A stretch of DNA of 28,967 nt, from positions 1 to 28,967 of the forward strand of contig JAZRNN010000019.1 of assembly GCA_045648175.1 (NCBI GenBank). The letters run 5' to 3'. Both the position numbers and the translations under genes were made by a program. Positions 6,326 through 13,476 of the stretch are shown here, piece after piece. Numbering within the stretch: position 1 is the stretch's first letter; each line of letters opens with the position of its first letter. The stretch comes from SIG440 sp045648175 (lineage in GTDB: Bacteria > Bacillota > Clostridia > Monoglobales > Monoglobaceae). The notes under the pieces were generated by a model. The model made no database searches. It was not told where the DNA came from and worked only from the letters and a program-made list of their open reading frames with translations.

Positions 6326-7246
6326 TTAATATTTAAAGGGACTCCGGCTGTAACCACTATAGCGGCTGTAACTGCCATAACGGTTGTAGTTGTACTTACC
6401 ATATCCCACTGAACGACGTCTTTTCCTTCCATCAGACCTATAATGACGATAATATTTTCTTTTATTATCATTCTTATATTCGCCGTTGCTACCAAATACA
6501 ACACCATTCAGTACAAAGCCAAGCACCTTAGAGCCGGCAAATTTAATCTGTTTAAGTGCATAACGTAGTGCTTCTTTATCGGTAGAATTCTGTAAAGCAA
6601 TCAAAACAATACCATGAACATATTTTGAAACAACAATTGTATCAATAACCAGATTTACAGGCGGTGTATCAAGGAAAATATAGTCAAAATCTTTTTCAAG
6701 CTTTTCGATAAGTCTGCCCATATTTTCAGCACTAAGAAGTTCAACTGGATTGGGCGGAATGTTACCCGCAGTAATAACACTGAGATTATTATATGTTGTT
6801 TTATGAATAATTTCATCCGAATTATTAAGACCAACAAGATAGTTGCTAAGACCCGGTGCATTAGGCACATCAAGAAGTCTTGCAAGGTTGGGACGTCTTA
6901 AGTCACAGTCTATAACCAAAACCTTTGCATCCATCTCGGCAAAGGTAATAGCCAGATTAAGACAGTTTGTACTTTTACCTTCAGAGGCAAGGGCACTTGT
7001 AATAACTATCTTTTTACATTCATCTGAAGGCAATGAAAAAATCAAGTTTGTTCTGAGTGCCTTATAGGCCTCTCTTACATGAAAGGAAGTTTTATTGTTA
7101 AGAATTTTGTCGCGGATATCCTCAAAGTCCTGCGCCATTTGCATTTTCTTTTTCTTTCTGGCAATATTGCTGGGTATCTGTCGCATTTTCTGGAACCAGT
7201 TCATTTGTGGCTGCTGTTCGGATACCTGATTAATATTATTTTCCAT
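6326..7246 (-). CDS. CpsD/YwqD-like bacterial tyrosine kinase
   Basis: A 306-residue cytoplasmic BY-kinase. Walker A is SEGKST at residues 88-93, Walker A' is VIDCDLRRP at about 111-119, and Walker B is IFLDTPP with Asp193. The C-terminal 50 residues hold 12 tyrosines spaced every two to seven residues among Arg, Gly and Ser; this is the expected autophosphorylation cluster and is unusually rich. The N-terminal 50 residues are basic and may contact the CpsC partner. The ATG at 7246 is chosen because AAAGGAGG and AAGGA lie just upstream and the gene overlaps the end of the CpsC gene by 11 bp; an in-frame start 48 nt upstream looks like a chance extension. In this family CpsC activates CpsD to control polysaccharide assembly or other targets. 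Confidence 0.93.
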   Translation of the reverse strand: MENNINQVSEQQPQMNWFQKMRQIPSNIARKKKKMQMAQDFEDIRDKILNNKTSFHVREAYKALRTNLIFSLPSDECKKIVITSALASEGKSTNCLNLAITFAEMDAKVLVIDCDLRRPNLARLLDVPNAPGLSNYLVGLNNSDEIIHKTTYNNLSVITAGNIPPNPVELLSAENMGRLIEKLEKDFDYIFLDTPPVNLVIDTIVVSKYVHGIVLIALQNSTDKEALRYALKQIKFAGSKVLGFVLNGVVFGSNGEYKNDNKRKYYRHYRSDGRKRRRSVGYGKYNYNRYGSYSRYSGYSRSPFKY

Positions 7247-8021
7247 TATTTTCCTTTGCCTCCTTTCTTGCATATTCGTATGTCTTAGATCCACGTCTGT
7301 ATGAATAATAGCCTGTTTTACTTGTCATATTTGCGTCCGAAATGTCCGGAATGACACCTAAAATAGGTATTTTAAACCACTGCTCGAGATCGTCCTCGGT
7401 TTTAATTCTCATATCAAATATTTCTTTAAGAATAACATATACACTGGCAAAAAGGAAACCTAACACCAAACCAACCAGCATATTTTTTTGGATATTAGGA
7501 GCAACCTTAACCCCCTCAACCGCATAGTCAACAACCTTAACCGAGCTGGCTTCGACATATTCCTTTATTATGTCGGGAGCAACTTCGGCAATAATATTTG
7601 CAATCATAAAGGTATTTTTTTTGTCAGTGTCACGTACAGTAATCTTAAGAACTTCGGTATCATCAACTGATTGAGCAGTAATACTCCCACGCAAGATTTT
7701 TGCATGATACCCCTCAATACCTTCTTCCTCAAGTCTTGCAGCCACTTGATTAAGTACAGTATCACTCTTAATGATTACCATATATGTATTAACAAGCATC
7801 TGAGCCGCTGCAATATCACTGGTAAGAACTCTGGTGCTGTCTTCTGCAACTTTGTTATTTACATAAATAGAAACCGTAGACTCATATTCAGGCAGAACCA
7901 TAGTTTCGCTGTAAATAAAAGAAAGAATACCTGCAATTAAGGTTACTGAAATTATAATTCCAATATGTTTAAAAAGAATCTCGGTCAATCGTTTTAAATT
8001 TAATTCCTCAAATTGTTCCAT
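7236..8021 (-). CDS. CpsC/Wzz-like chain-length determinant, kinase adaptor
   Basis: A 261-residue membrane protein of the polysaccharide co-polymerase family. It has a first membrane helix at about 20-38 (GIIISVTLIAGILSFIY), an extracellular domain, and a second helix near 180-200 (NMLVGLVLGFLFASVYVI) preceded by KVAPNIQKN, which matches the proline-containing motif of the family. The short cytoplasmic tail with several tyrosines would bind and activate the kinase encoded next. The ATG has AAGGAGCAG upstream. It is the first gene of a six-gene operon driven by the promoter at 8056-8084. No sugar transferase, flippase or polymerase gene accompanies it in this window. Confidence 0.92.
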   Translation of the reverse strand: MEQFEELNLKRLTEILFKHIGIIISVTLIAGILSFIYSETMVLPEYESTVSIYVNNKVAEDSTRVLTSDIAAAQMLVNTYMVIIKSDTVLNQVAARLEEEGIEGYHAKILRGSITAQSVDDTEVLKITVRDTDKKNTFMIANIIAEVAPDIIKEYVEASSVKVVDYAVEGVKVAPNIQKNMLVGLVLGFLFASVYVILKEIFDMRIKTEDDLEQWFKIPILGVIPDISDANMTSKTGYYSYRRGSKTYEYARKEAKENNGK

Positions 8022-8055
8022 AACTGCTCCTTAAAATAATTATAATATTTATTTT

Positions 8056-8084
8056 ATTATATCAAACACGCCTGTCTTTGTCAA
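8056..8084 (-). promoter_or_regulatory. Consensus promoter of the capsule-regulator operon
   Basis: On the minus strand TTGACA (8084-8079) and TATAAT (8061-8056) are both perfect and 17 bp apart. The ATG of the CpsC-like gene is 34 nt past the -10 box. Confidence 0.92.
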
Positions 8085-8124
8085 CCAAATATAGAGGCGC
8101 AAAATTTTTCAAATTATGTAAATT

Positions 8125-8661
8125 TCAGGCTTTTTTGTCACAAATCTCGTTTTGATTTTTCCCAGTAATCTTAAGCAGATATCCAATTGCCGCAAGCACC
8201 AGAACACCGACAAGCATACCAAGCAAAGCATTTTTGGAAGCATCACCCATATCAGGGCAGACAATAAGAATAAAAACCACTGAGTAAAAGAAAACCGTTG
8301 CAGCCTTGCCGTACCAATTTGAATGCACTACAATTTTTTTAACATAAAGAATACTTCCTGCAATAATCATTGTAAGTTCTTTAATAAGTACAAATGCGAT
8401 AACCCACCATGGCACCACATCAATAACGGCCAAACAAATAACAGCCGTAATCTGCATAAGCTTGTCAACCAATGGGTCATAAACACTTCCCACATCGGTA
8501 ATCATATTATAATGACGTGCAATCCAACCATCAACGATATCGGTAAATCCCGAAAGCAAAAACAATGACACAGATAGCCATATGTTTTCCTGACTTAAAA
8601 CCGAATATGCAAAGAACGGTATAATAATCAATCGCACCGTTGTTAATATATTGGGTATCAT
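8125..8661 (-). CDS. pgsA: CDP-alcohol phosphatidyltransferase (phosphatidylglycerophosphate synthase-like)
   Basis: A 178-residue membrane enzyme that would join CDP-diacylglycerol and glycerol-3-phosphate to make phosphatidylglycerophosphate, the first step to phosphatidylglycerol. The full CDP-alcohol phosphotransferase motif is present: D41, D44-G45, A48-R49, G58, D62 and D66, in DIVDGWIAR followed by GSVYDPLVDK. About five membrane segments follow. The MIPNILT start is typical of PgsA. AGGAGAG precedes the ATG, and a promoter lies at 8712-8740. It ends about 40 nt before the promoter of the next operon and seems to be a single-gene unit. Cardiolipin synthase or another alcohol substrate is possible but less likely. 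Confidence 0.9.
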   Translation of the reverse strand: MIPNILTTVRLIIIPFFAYSVLSQENIWLSVSLFLLSGFTDIVDGWIARHYNMITDVGSVYDPLVDKLMQITAVICLAVIDVVPWWVIAFVLIKELTMIIAGSILYVKKIVVHSNWYGKAATVFFYSVVFILIVCPDMGDASKNALLGMLVGVLVLAAIGYLLKITGKNQNEICDKKA

Positions 8662-8711
8662 TTGTATACTCTCTCCTATCTTTTATGTACATACAAAATC
8701 ACATATTATAC

Positions 8712-8740
8712 AGTATACTATATATTTCTATATAAATCAA
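8712..8740 (-). promoter_or_regulatory. Promoter of the pgsA-like gene
   Basis: The minus strand has TTGATT (8740-8735) and TATACT (8717-8712) with a 17-bp spacer. The start codon is about 50 nt downstream. Confidence 0.7.
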
Positions 8741-8764
8741 GTAGATTGTTTTAAATTTATTTAT

Positions 8765-8796
8765 AATAAAATCGGGGATATCATTTTGACATCCCC
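8765..8796 (-). terminator. Probable terminator after the feo operon and YitT remnant
   Basis: GGGGAT (8774-8779) pairs with ATCCCC (8791-8796) around an 11-nt loop. On the minus strand the stem is followed by GATTTTATT. It lies just past the stop of the YitT remnant. Confidence 0.55.
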
Positions 8797-8803
8797 TGAA
8801 AAA

Positions 8804-8935
8804 TTAATGATATACATAAAAACCATTTCCCACAATCTTTTGTGATTCATAAAACACTGTAAACGCCTGTGGGTCAATTTCCTCAATCTTTCTCTTGAAA
8901 TCAACAGTTTCACGCTCTTTCAAAGCACAAAACAT
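8804..8935 (-). pseudogene. C-terminal remnant of a YitT/DUF2179-family protein
   Basis: The minus strand encodes 43 residues beginning MFCALKERETVDFK, containing EIDPQAFTVFYESQKIVGN and ending with a stop at 8804. To my recollection this is the end of the DUF2179 domain that closes YitT-type membrane proteins in Firmicutes: a Cys-Ala-Leu strand, then EIDPxAF, then VGNGF. The membrane part and the start of DUF2179 are missing, no ribosome binding site precedes the ATG, and the frame continues upstream only into the overlapping FeoB-associated gene. The rest was probably lost when feo genes or other DNA replaced it. It could also be a short independent gene, but that is less likely. Confidence 0.55.
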
Positions 8936-8969
8936 TTTGTTCAGCGACTCGTTAAATATGGGAAATTTA

Positions 8970-9128
8970 TTATTTTGCAGAATTACAGGTACAATCCGCC
9001 TTTTTGCCGCAGGACGAGGAATGCGGACATCCGATACATTTTGTGCCCTTTTTCTTTGCTCTTATTATATAAGTAATAGCCGAACCGATTATCCCTACCA
9101 AAACTACTGCAATAATTATATCCGTCAT
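8970..9128 (-). CDS. FeoB-associated Cys-rich membrane protein
   Basis: A 52-residue peptide with one N-terminal membrane helix (residues 4-22, IIIAVVLVGIIGSAITYII), a basic patch RAKKKG, and a cysteine-rich tail with Cys31, 34, 40, 46 and 48 in CIGCPHSSSCGKK and DCTC. This is the pattern of FeoB-associated Cys-rich membrane proteins, small partners coded after feoB whose role in Fe(II) uptake is not settled. AAGGAG precedes the ATG at good spacing. It starts 12 nt after the feoB stop and should be cotranscribed. It is too short for ordinary open-frame listings. Confidence 0.88.
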   Translation of the reverse strand: MTDIIIAVVLVGIIGSAITYIIRAKKKGTKCIGCPHSSSCGKKADCTCNSAK

Positions 9129-9140
9129 ATAAAAATCTCC

Positions 9141-11141
9141 TTAAAATCTAAGAGAACTTTCCTTATTAACCACTTTTTCCGCCTTAGCAATAAGCCGAAC
9201 AATGATTACCGCAAATACAGCAATCGCAATCAATCCCGGAATAAATCCTGTACCAAAATGACCCTCTGTAATAAACGTACCAATCTGATATACCAAAAAT
9301 GCAATTGTATAGCCTGTTGCAAGCTGAAGAGCTATGCCGCCAAACATCCATTTTTTGTCCTTAATTTCAGCATTCATAGCACCGATTGCCGCAAAGCAGG
9401 GTGGTGTATAAAGGTTAAACATAAGACAAGCAAGCGCCGCAGATGCCGATAACCCCAAAACCCCCGCAACCTGGCTGCCTGCCCCTTCTGCAAGTTGAAG
9501 AGCCTCAGTATCAATGAAATTGGAAATCCCGTAAACAACCGCTAAAGTACCAACCACATTTTCTTTTGCGATAAAGCCTGTAACAGATGCTGCCGCCATC
9601 TGCCATACACCAAAACCAAGGGGTATCAAGAGTACAGCAACTGGCGATGCAATTGATGCAAGGATTGATGTGTGAGCCATCCCTTCTTCAACCAATTCAA
9701 AGTTCCAGTTAAACATCTGCATAATCTGTATAACTGCATTGCATACAAGAATTATTGTACCTGCCTTAACTATGTACGACCAGCCACGTGAGCACATTGA
9801 AAGAAACGCTCTTTTCAGGCTTGGAACCTTATATTCGGGAAGTTCCATAATAAAGAAGGATTTTCTGTTTTTGTGTCCGGCAATTTTATTTACAAGTAAA
9901 GCGCCCAAAAGGATAAGCGCAATACCCACAAAATACATCAGTGTTCCAATCCAGGATGCGTCGCCAAAGAATACACCTGCAAAAAGAGCAATAACCGGCA
10001 GCTTTGCGCCACAGGGCATAAACGGTGTCAACATAGCGGCAGCACGGCGTTCTCTTTCATTGCGAATGGTTCGGCAAGACATAATTCCGGGGATTGCACA
10101 GCCTGTACCAACAACAAAAGGAATAACAGATTTACCCGACAAACCAACCTTTTTAAAGATAGGGTCAAGAATAACAGTTGCACGTGCCATATAGCCGCAA
10201 TCTTCAAGAAGCGCAATCAGGAAATACATCACCATTACTAAAGGAAGAAAACCAACAACTGCACTTACACCGCCCACAATTCCATCCACAAGAAGTGATT
10301 GCAGAAGGGGATGGGCACCCTTGACCCACACGGCAACAATTTCGCCGAATGCATCTATCCAGCCGCAGAGATAATCGGCAAGCCAGGGACCAAAAGTCGC
10401 CTGAGAAATATTGAATACCAAAAACATTACAATTGCAAACAACGGCAAGCCTATAAAGGGATTTGTAAGTAACTTGTCAACCTTGTCCTGATTATTTAAT
10501 TTATTGGTTTTAATTTTCTTGGTTTCAACTTTTGCTACAATTTTATTTACAAAATCAAAACGCCTTCTGTCAGCCCTTTCTACCTCTTTCTTGTTGCCAA
10601 GGTCAATATTGCCCTGATAAAAAGGTGCATTTTGAGTCTTTCCCTTAAGAGATATGGCAGTTTTGACAACCTTAGCAAGACCTTTATCCTTTGTAGTTGT
10701 TGAAACCGTTTCGACAACCGGGCAACCGAGTGCATTTGACAAAGCAACAGAATCAATCTTTGTTTCTTTCTTTACATTTACATCACTCTTATTAAGAGCC
10801 ACAACAACAGGGATGCCAAGCTCAAGAAGCTGTGTTGTAAAGAAAAGACTTCGGCTGAGGTTTGTAGCATCAACAATATTGACAATTACATCAGGATTTT
10901 CATTTTTAACATAAGCACTTGTAATGCTTTCCTCCGATGTAAACGGTGACATTGAATATGCACCTGGAAGGTCAACTGCCAGAAGCTCTTCGTTGGAGCT
11001 GTTAAAACTCTTCTTGATAAAACTTTCCTTTTTGTCAACGGTAACACCTGCCCAGTTGCCCACACGCTCGTTTCTGCCTGTAAGAGCATTGTACATTGTG
11101 GTTTTACCGCTGTTAGGATTGCCGGCAAAAGCAATTCTCAT
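9141..11141 (-). CDS. feoB: Ferrous iron transport protein B
   Basis: A 666-residue Fe(II) transporter with an N-terminal G domain and a membrane core. G1 is GNPNSGKTT at residues 7-15, G3 is DLPG at 57-60, and G4 is NKSD at 117-120. The membrane part contains the two Gate regions with conserved cysteines, for example GYMARATVILD and PFVVGTGCAIPG, and later PFMPCGAKLPV and TPPCFAAIGAM. The start at 11141 (MRIAFAGNPNSG) is supported by AAGGAGG 8 nt upstream; an in-frame extension of 22 codons to 11207 lies in AT-rich leader sequence and is rejected. It is 112 nt after feoA, with a GTTAG/CTAAC dyad in the gap. Confidence 0.97.
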   Translation of the reverse strand: MRIAFAGNPNSGKTTMYNALTGRNERVGNWAGVTVDKKESFIKKSFNSSNEELLAVDLPGAYSMSPFTSEESITSAYVKNENPDVIVNIVDATNLSRSLFFTTQLLELGIPVVVALNKSDVNVKKETKIDSVALSNALGCPVVETVSTTTKDKGLAKVVKTAISLKGKTQNAPFYQGNIDLGNKKEVERADRRRFDFVNKIVAKVETKKIKTNKLNNQDKVDKLLTNPFIGLPLFAIVMFLVFNISQATFGPWLADYLCGWIDAFGEIVAVWVKGAHPLLQSLLVDGIVGGVSAVVGFLPLVMVMYFLIALLEDCGYMARATVILDPIFKKVGLSGKSVIPFVVGTGCAIPGIMSCRTIRNERERRAAAMLTPFMPCGAKLPVIALFAGVFFGDASWIGTLMYFVGIALILLGALLVNKIAGHKNRKSFFIMELPEYKVPSLKRAFLSMCSRGWSYIVKAGTIILVCNAVIQIMQMFNWNFELVEEGMAHTSILASIASPVAVLLIPLGFGVWQMAAASVTGFIAKENVVGTLAVVYGISNFIDTEALQLAEGAGSQVAGVLGLSASAALACLMFNLYTPPCFAAIGAMNAEIKDKKWMFGGIALQLATGYTIAFLVYQIGTFITEGHFGTGFIPGLIAIAVFAVIIVRLIAKAEKVVNKESSLRF

Positions 11142-11194
11142 AACATCTTCCTCCTTATATGTGTTTTTAATTAAAATAAATTTAAATATGTATT

Positions 11195-11214
11195 CGGTTA
11201 GTAGCAACTAACCG
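11195..11214. promoter_or_regulatory. GTTAG/CTAAC operator-like dyad between feoA and feoB
   Basis: CGGTTAGT and ACTAACCG form a perfect 8-bp dyad around AGCA. It shares the GTTAG/CTAAC half-sites of the two dyads in front of feoA. On the minus strand a weak TTGCTA/TAAATT pair with 17-bp spacing overlaps it, so feoB may have a second regulated start. Confidence 0.5.
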
Positions 11215-11253
11215 CGTATTAAAAATGAATCAGGCGAACCTGCAACACAATAA

Positions 11254-11469
11254 TTACATTATCAAAATTGCTGATGCCAACTGATTATCGATATTATATC
11301 TGCCATCCTTAATTGAAACAACACAACCGCCCTTCACGTGTGAAATAACAGTAATAGGCTCGCCACTGTAGCAACCCAATGAAAACAGAAATGCATCAAG
11401 CTCTTCGTCAGCTGTTTCAATCTGTTTAACAATATATTCTTTACCTTCTGTTGCTTCTGTTAAGTTCAT
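11254..11469 (-). CDS. feoA: Ferrous iron transport protein A (FeoA domain)
   Basis: A 71-residue cytoplasmic protein with the SH3-like FeoA fold, the usual small partner of FeoB. Visible family features are the start MNLTEATEGKEYIVKQI, the LFSLGCYSGEPITVI stretch (normally LxxLGxxxGxxIxV), GGCVVSIKDGRYNID and a final hydrophobic strand LASAILIM. Length is normal for the family. GTGAGGCG precedes the ATG. It is the first gene of the feo operon, driven by the promoter at 11521-11549, which carries two inverted GTTAG/CTAAC repeats. Iron-dependent control is therefore likely. Confidence 0.93.
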   Translation of the reverse strand: MNLTEATEGKEYIVKQIETADEELDAFLFSLGCYSGEPITVISHVKGGCVVSIKDGRYNIDNQLASAILIM

Positions 11470-11495
11470 AATTACGCCTCACAATTCAATTTTAA

Positions 11496-11511
11496 GTTAG
11501 TCATCTCTAAC
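11496..11511. promoter_or_regulatory. Downstream GTTAG/CTAAC dyad of the feoA promoter
   Basis: GTTAG (11496-11500) and CTAAC (11507-11511) flank a 6-bp spacer. It sits about 10-25 bp past the -10 box, where a bound repressor would block the start of transcription. It has the same spacing as the dyad between feoA and feoB. Confidence 0.5.
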
Positions 11512-11517
11512 CACTTA

Positions 11518-11537
11518 GTTAGTTTAGCATAACTAAC
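11518..11537. promoter_or_regulatory. DtxR/IdeR-like operator over the feoA promoter
   Basis: GTTAGTT and AACTAAC form a 7-bp dyad around TAGCAT, covering the -10 box and part of the spacer. TTAGTTTAGCATAACTAAC agrees at 14 of 19 positions with the DtxR/IdeR consensus TTAGGTTAGCCTAACCTAA as I remember it. It does not resemble a Fur box. Confidence 0.6.
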
Positions 11538-11549
11538 CACCTTTGTCAA
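11521..11549 (-). promoter_or_regulatory. Promoter of the feo operon
   Basis: On the minus strand, perfect TTGACA (11549-11544) and TAAACT (11526-11521) are 17 bp apart. The metalloregulator-like dyad 11518-11537 overlaps it. Confidence 0.8.
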
Positions 11550-11639
11550 TAGTTTCTTCCAAAATTTTCAGGTTTTATTTCATAAATATTAGTAATATAC
11601 ATATTTATATCGTCATATTTTTATTTTTTTAAAATTTGC

Positions 11640-11668
11640 TTGACAAAAAAATTTAGAAGGTCTATAAT
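11640..11668 (+). promoter_or_regulatory. Consensus promoter of the mgtC-like gene
   Basis: TTGACA (11640-11645) and TATAAT (11663-11668) are perfect with a 17-bp spacer. The leader before the ATG is only about 23 nt, leaving no room for a magnesium riboswitch. Confidence 0.92.
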
Positions 11669-11697
11669 ACAAAAATATATTTAAAGGAGTTGTAGAT

Positions 11698-12414
11698 ATG
11701 TTTGATAGTATTATAAATTATTTTACAAGTGAGCATTTTCTGTTGCAATTGGAGCTGATGGGCAGAATTTTTATATCCTTTCTCTGTGGTGCCCTCATCG
11801 GTCACGAGAGAAAAACCCGAGGCAAAGGTGCAGGTACACGAACACATTCAATTGTGGCAATTGCATCCTGTCTGCTTATGGTAATCTCTCAATACGGATT
11901 TATGGACTTCCTTAATCACTTTGACGGAGGCGGCGTAAATATCAACCACGATCCATCCCGAATTGCTGCTCAGATTGTTACCGGTATCGGTTTTCTTGGC
12001 GCTGGTATGATTTTTGTACATAAAAGAACCATTACAGGTCTTACAACTGCCGCAGGTATATGGGCAACAGCGGGAATTGGTATGTCAATCGGTGCGGGAA
12101 TGTATTTTATCAGTATAACCACAACCGTTGTTATTGTAATTATACAGATAGTTTCGCACAGAGATATTAAGCTTTTCACCCATTATCTTGATATTGAATA
12201 TACACTTATTGTAAGCGACAAGAACAAAGCTCTTAGTTTAATAAATGAAGTTGCAGAAAAATATGATTTAGCCATAACTAATATTGAGATAATGTACAAA
12301 ACAGATGACCTTTATCATATCGATATTGTAGCAAATACCCTTCGCAATCCTGACAGAATGGAGCTTGCAAATCTGTTTAGTCAGAATGAATTTGTTGTTT
12401 CGGTTAAGATGTAG
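11698..12414 (+). CDS. MgtC/SapB-family membrane protein
   Basis: A 238-residue protein with a hydrophobic N-terminal part of four to five membrane helices and a soluble C-terminal domain of about 75 residues with an ACT-like pattern. Family signatures are GALIGHERKTRGKGAGTRTH near residues 31-50, AAQIVTGIGFLGAGMIF near 95, and GLTTAAGIWATAGIGMSIG near 118. MgtC proteins affect Mg2+ homeostasis, virulence and P-type ATPase activity in some pathogens; in commensal Firmicutes their role is not known. AAAGGAG precedes the ATG. It stands alone with its own promoter, divergent from feoA, and a terminator follows. It is not visibly under the feo operators. Confidence 0.9.
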   Translation: MFDSIINYFTSEHFLLQLELMGRIFISFLCGALIGHERKTRGKGAGTRTHSIVAIASCLLMVISQYGFMDFLNHFDGGGVNINHDPSRIAAQIVTGIGFLGAGMIFVHKRTITGLTTAAGIWATAGIGMSIGAGMYFISITTTVVIVIIQIVSHRDIKLFTHYLDIEYTLIVSDKNKALSLINEVAEKYDLAITNIEIMYKTDDLYHIDIVANTLRNPDRMELANLFSQNEFVVSVKM

Positions 12415-12430
12415 TTTGAATAACATAAAC

Positions 12431-12465
12431 GGCGGTTGCAAAAATAAGCAACAGCCACTTTTTAT
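12431..12465 (+). terminator. Terminator of the mgtC-like gene
   Basis: GGCGGTTGC (12431-12439) pairs with GCAACAGCC (12448-12456) with one mismatch, followed by ACTTTTTAT. It lies 17 nt after the stop codon. Confidence 0.8.
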
Positions 12466-12471
12466 ATAACG

Positions 12472-12497
12472 AAAAAACTGCCCGGCAAACGCCGGGC
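12472..12497 (-). terminator. Terminator of the asd-dapA-dapB-AEC operon
   Basis: GCCCGGC (12480-12486) and GCCGGGC (12491-12497) pair around a 4-nt loop. On the minus strand the stem is followed by AGTTTTTTC. It lies 12 nt past the AEC stop. Confidence 0.92.
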
Positions 12498-12508
12498 ACG
12501 ATAATAAA

Positions 12509-13453
12509 TCAAAACAATCCTGAAACACTCAGTGCAAAAATCCATAAAAACAACGTAACAATACATAATAGCGAAGATATTGCGATTATCTGTACTGCAA
12601 GAGTTTCGTCACCCTCCATCTGCTGAGCCATAGCAAAGGATGAAACTGCAATCGGGGATGCAAATATAACTAATAAACACGCAAGTGCTTCGTCTGAAAA
12701 TCCGCAGCATACCGCAACAGGAATTATAATAAGCGGAACAATAATAAGCCTCGTTGCCACAACTATAACATTTTCTCTCAAATTTCCCTTTATATCCGAA
12801 AACTCAAATTCAGACCCCAGTACAATTATCGACAACGGTGTCGCAATCGAAGAAATATCTTTTACCGATTTTTCTATTACATACGGCAGTTTTATTTCTA
12901 AGACAAAAAATATTATACCTATAACACAGCCTATTATCAGCGGATTAGTAATCACACCCTTTAAAAGCTTTAAAATATCAGGCTTGTTGTTTCCGCCCCG
13001 GAATCTTTCAAGAGCCACTACCGCAAGTATATTGAATACAGGGATAACAACTGCAACCATCAAAGACGCAAGTCCGCTTGCTTTATCTCCGCAGATATAG
13101 CTTACAAGCGGGACACCCAAAATTGCAAAGTTGGCACGAAAAAAGCCCTGCAGCATTACACCACGCTTTTTATTATCCTTGGTTAAGAGTATAACCGCAA
13201 AATAACCTAAAACAAAAACAAACAAAATACCAACTATAGTAAATACAATTAATCTTAAATTAAAAACATCAGGGGTCTTTGTATTGTATATGTTATAAAA
13301 CAGTAAAACAGGCAGAAAAATCTTAAAAACTACTTTATTCATTACACCAAGACTTTTTTTATCTGCAAGTTTTATTTTCTTAATAACATACCCCAACACC
13401 ATAAGAATAAATATAGGCATAATCGCCTCAAAAGATAATCTTATGCTTTCCAT
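12509..13453 (-). CDS. AEC-family transporter (auxin efflux carrier superfamily)
   Basis: A 314-residue membrane protein with ten predicted hydrophobic segments in two halves, typical of AEC/BASS-fold permeases. Recognisable parts are the start MESIRLSFEAIMPIFILMVL, NKVVFKIFLPVLLFYNIY in helix 2, and the C-terminal repeat with PIAVSSFAMAQQMEGDETLA. Bacterial members carry dicarboxylates such as malate or malonate, or amino acids; the substrate cannot be deduced. AAGGCGG lies about 10 nt before the ATG. It starts 23 nt after dapB and shares a terminator with it, so it is the last gene of the DAP operon. That context suggests export or import of a lysine-pathway compound, which is inference. 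Confidence 0.87.
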   Translation of the reverse strand: MESIRLSFEAIMPIFILMVLGYVIKKIKLADKKSLGVMNKVVFKIFLPVLLFYNIYNTKTPDVFNLRLIVFTIVGILFVFVLGYFAVILLTKDNKKRGVMLQGFFRANFAILGVPLVSYICGDKASGLASLMVAVVIPVFNILAVVALERFRGGNNKPDILKLLKGVITNPLIIGCVIGIIFFVLEIKLPYVIEKSVKDISSIATPLSIIVLGSEFEFSDIKGNLRENVIVVATRLIIVPLIIIPVAVCCGFSDEALACLLVIFASPIAVSSFAMAQQMEGDETLAVQIIAISSLLCIVTLFLWIFALSVSGLF

Positions 13454-13476
13454 TATATAACCGCCTTTGACAAAAT

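Noticed and set aside
7247..7294. 16-residue N-terminal extension of the CpsD-like kinase
   Set aside because: It overlaps the CpsC coding end more deeply, and the ribosome binding sites lie just before the ATG at 7246.
11142..11207. 22-residue N-terminal extension of FeoB
   Set aside because: The extension is AT-rich, has no ribosome binding site and precedes a perfect AAGGAGG plus ATG followed by the standard MRIAFAGNPNSGKT start.
11669..11697. Magnesium riboswitch ahead of the mgtC-like gene
   Set aside because: The leader is under 30 nt with no structure.
12431..12497. Single complex regulatory structure between mgtC and the AEC gene
   Set aside because: The two hairpins are separate terminators, one for each of two converging transcripts.
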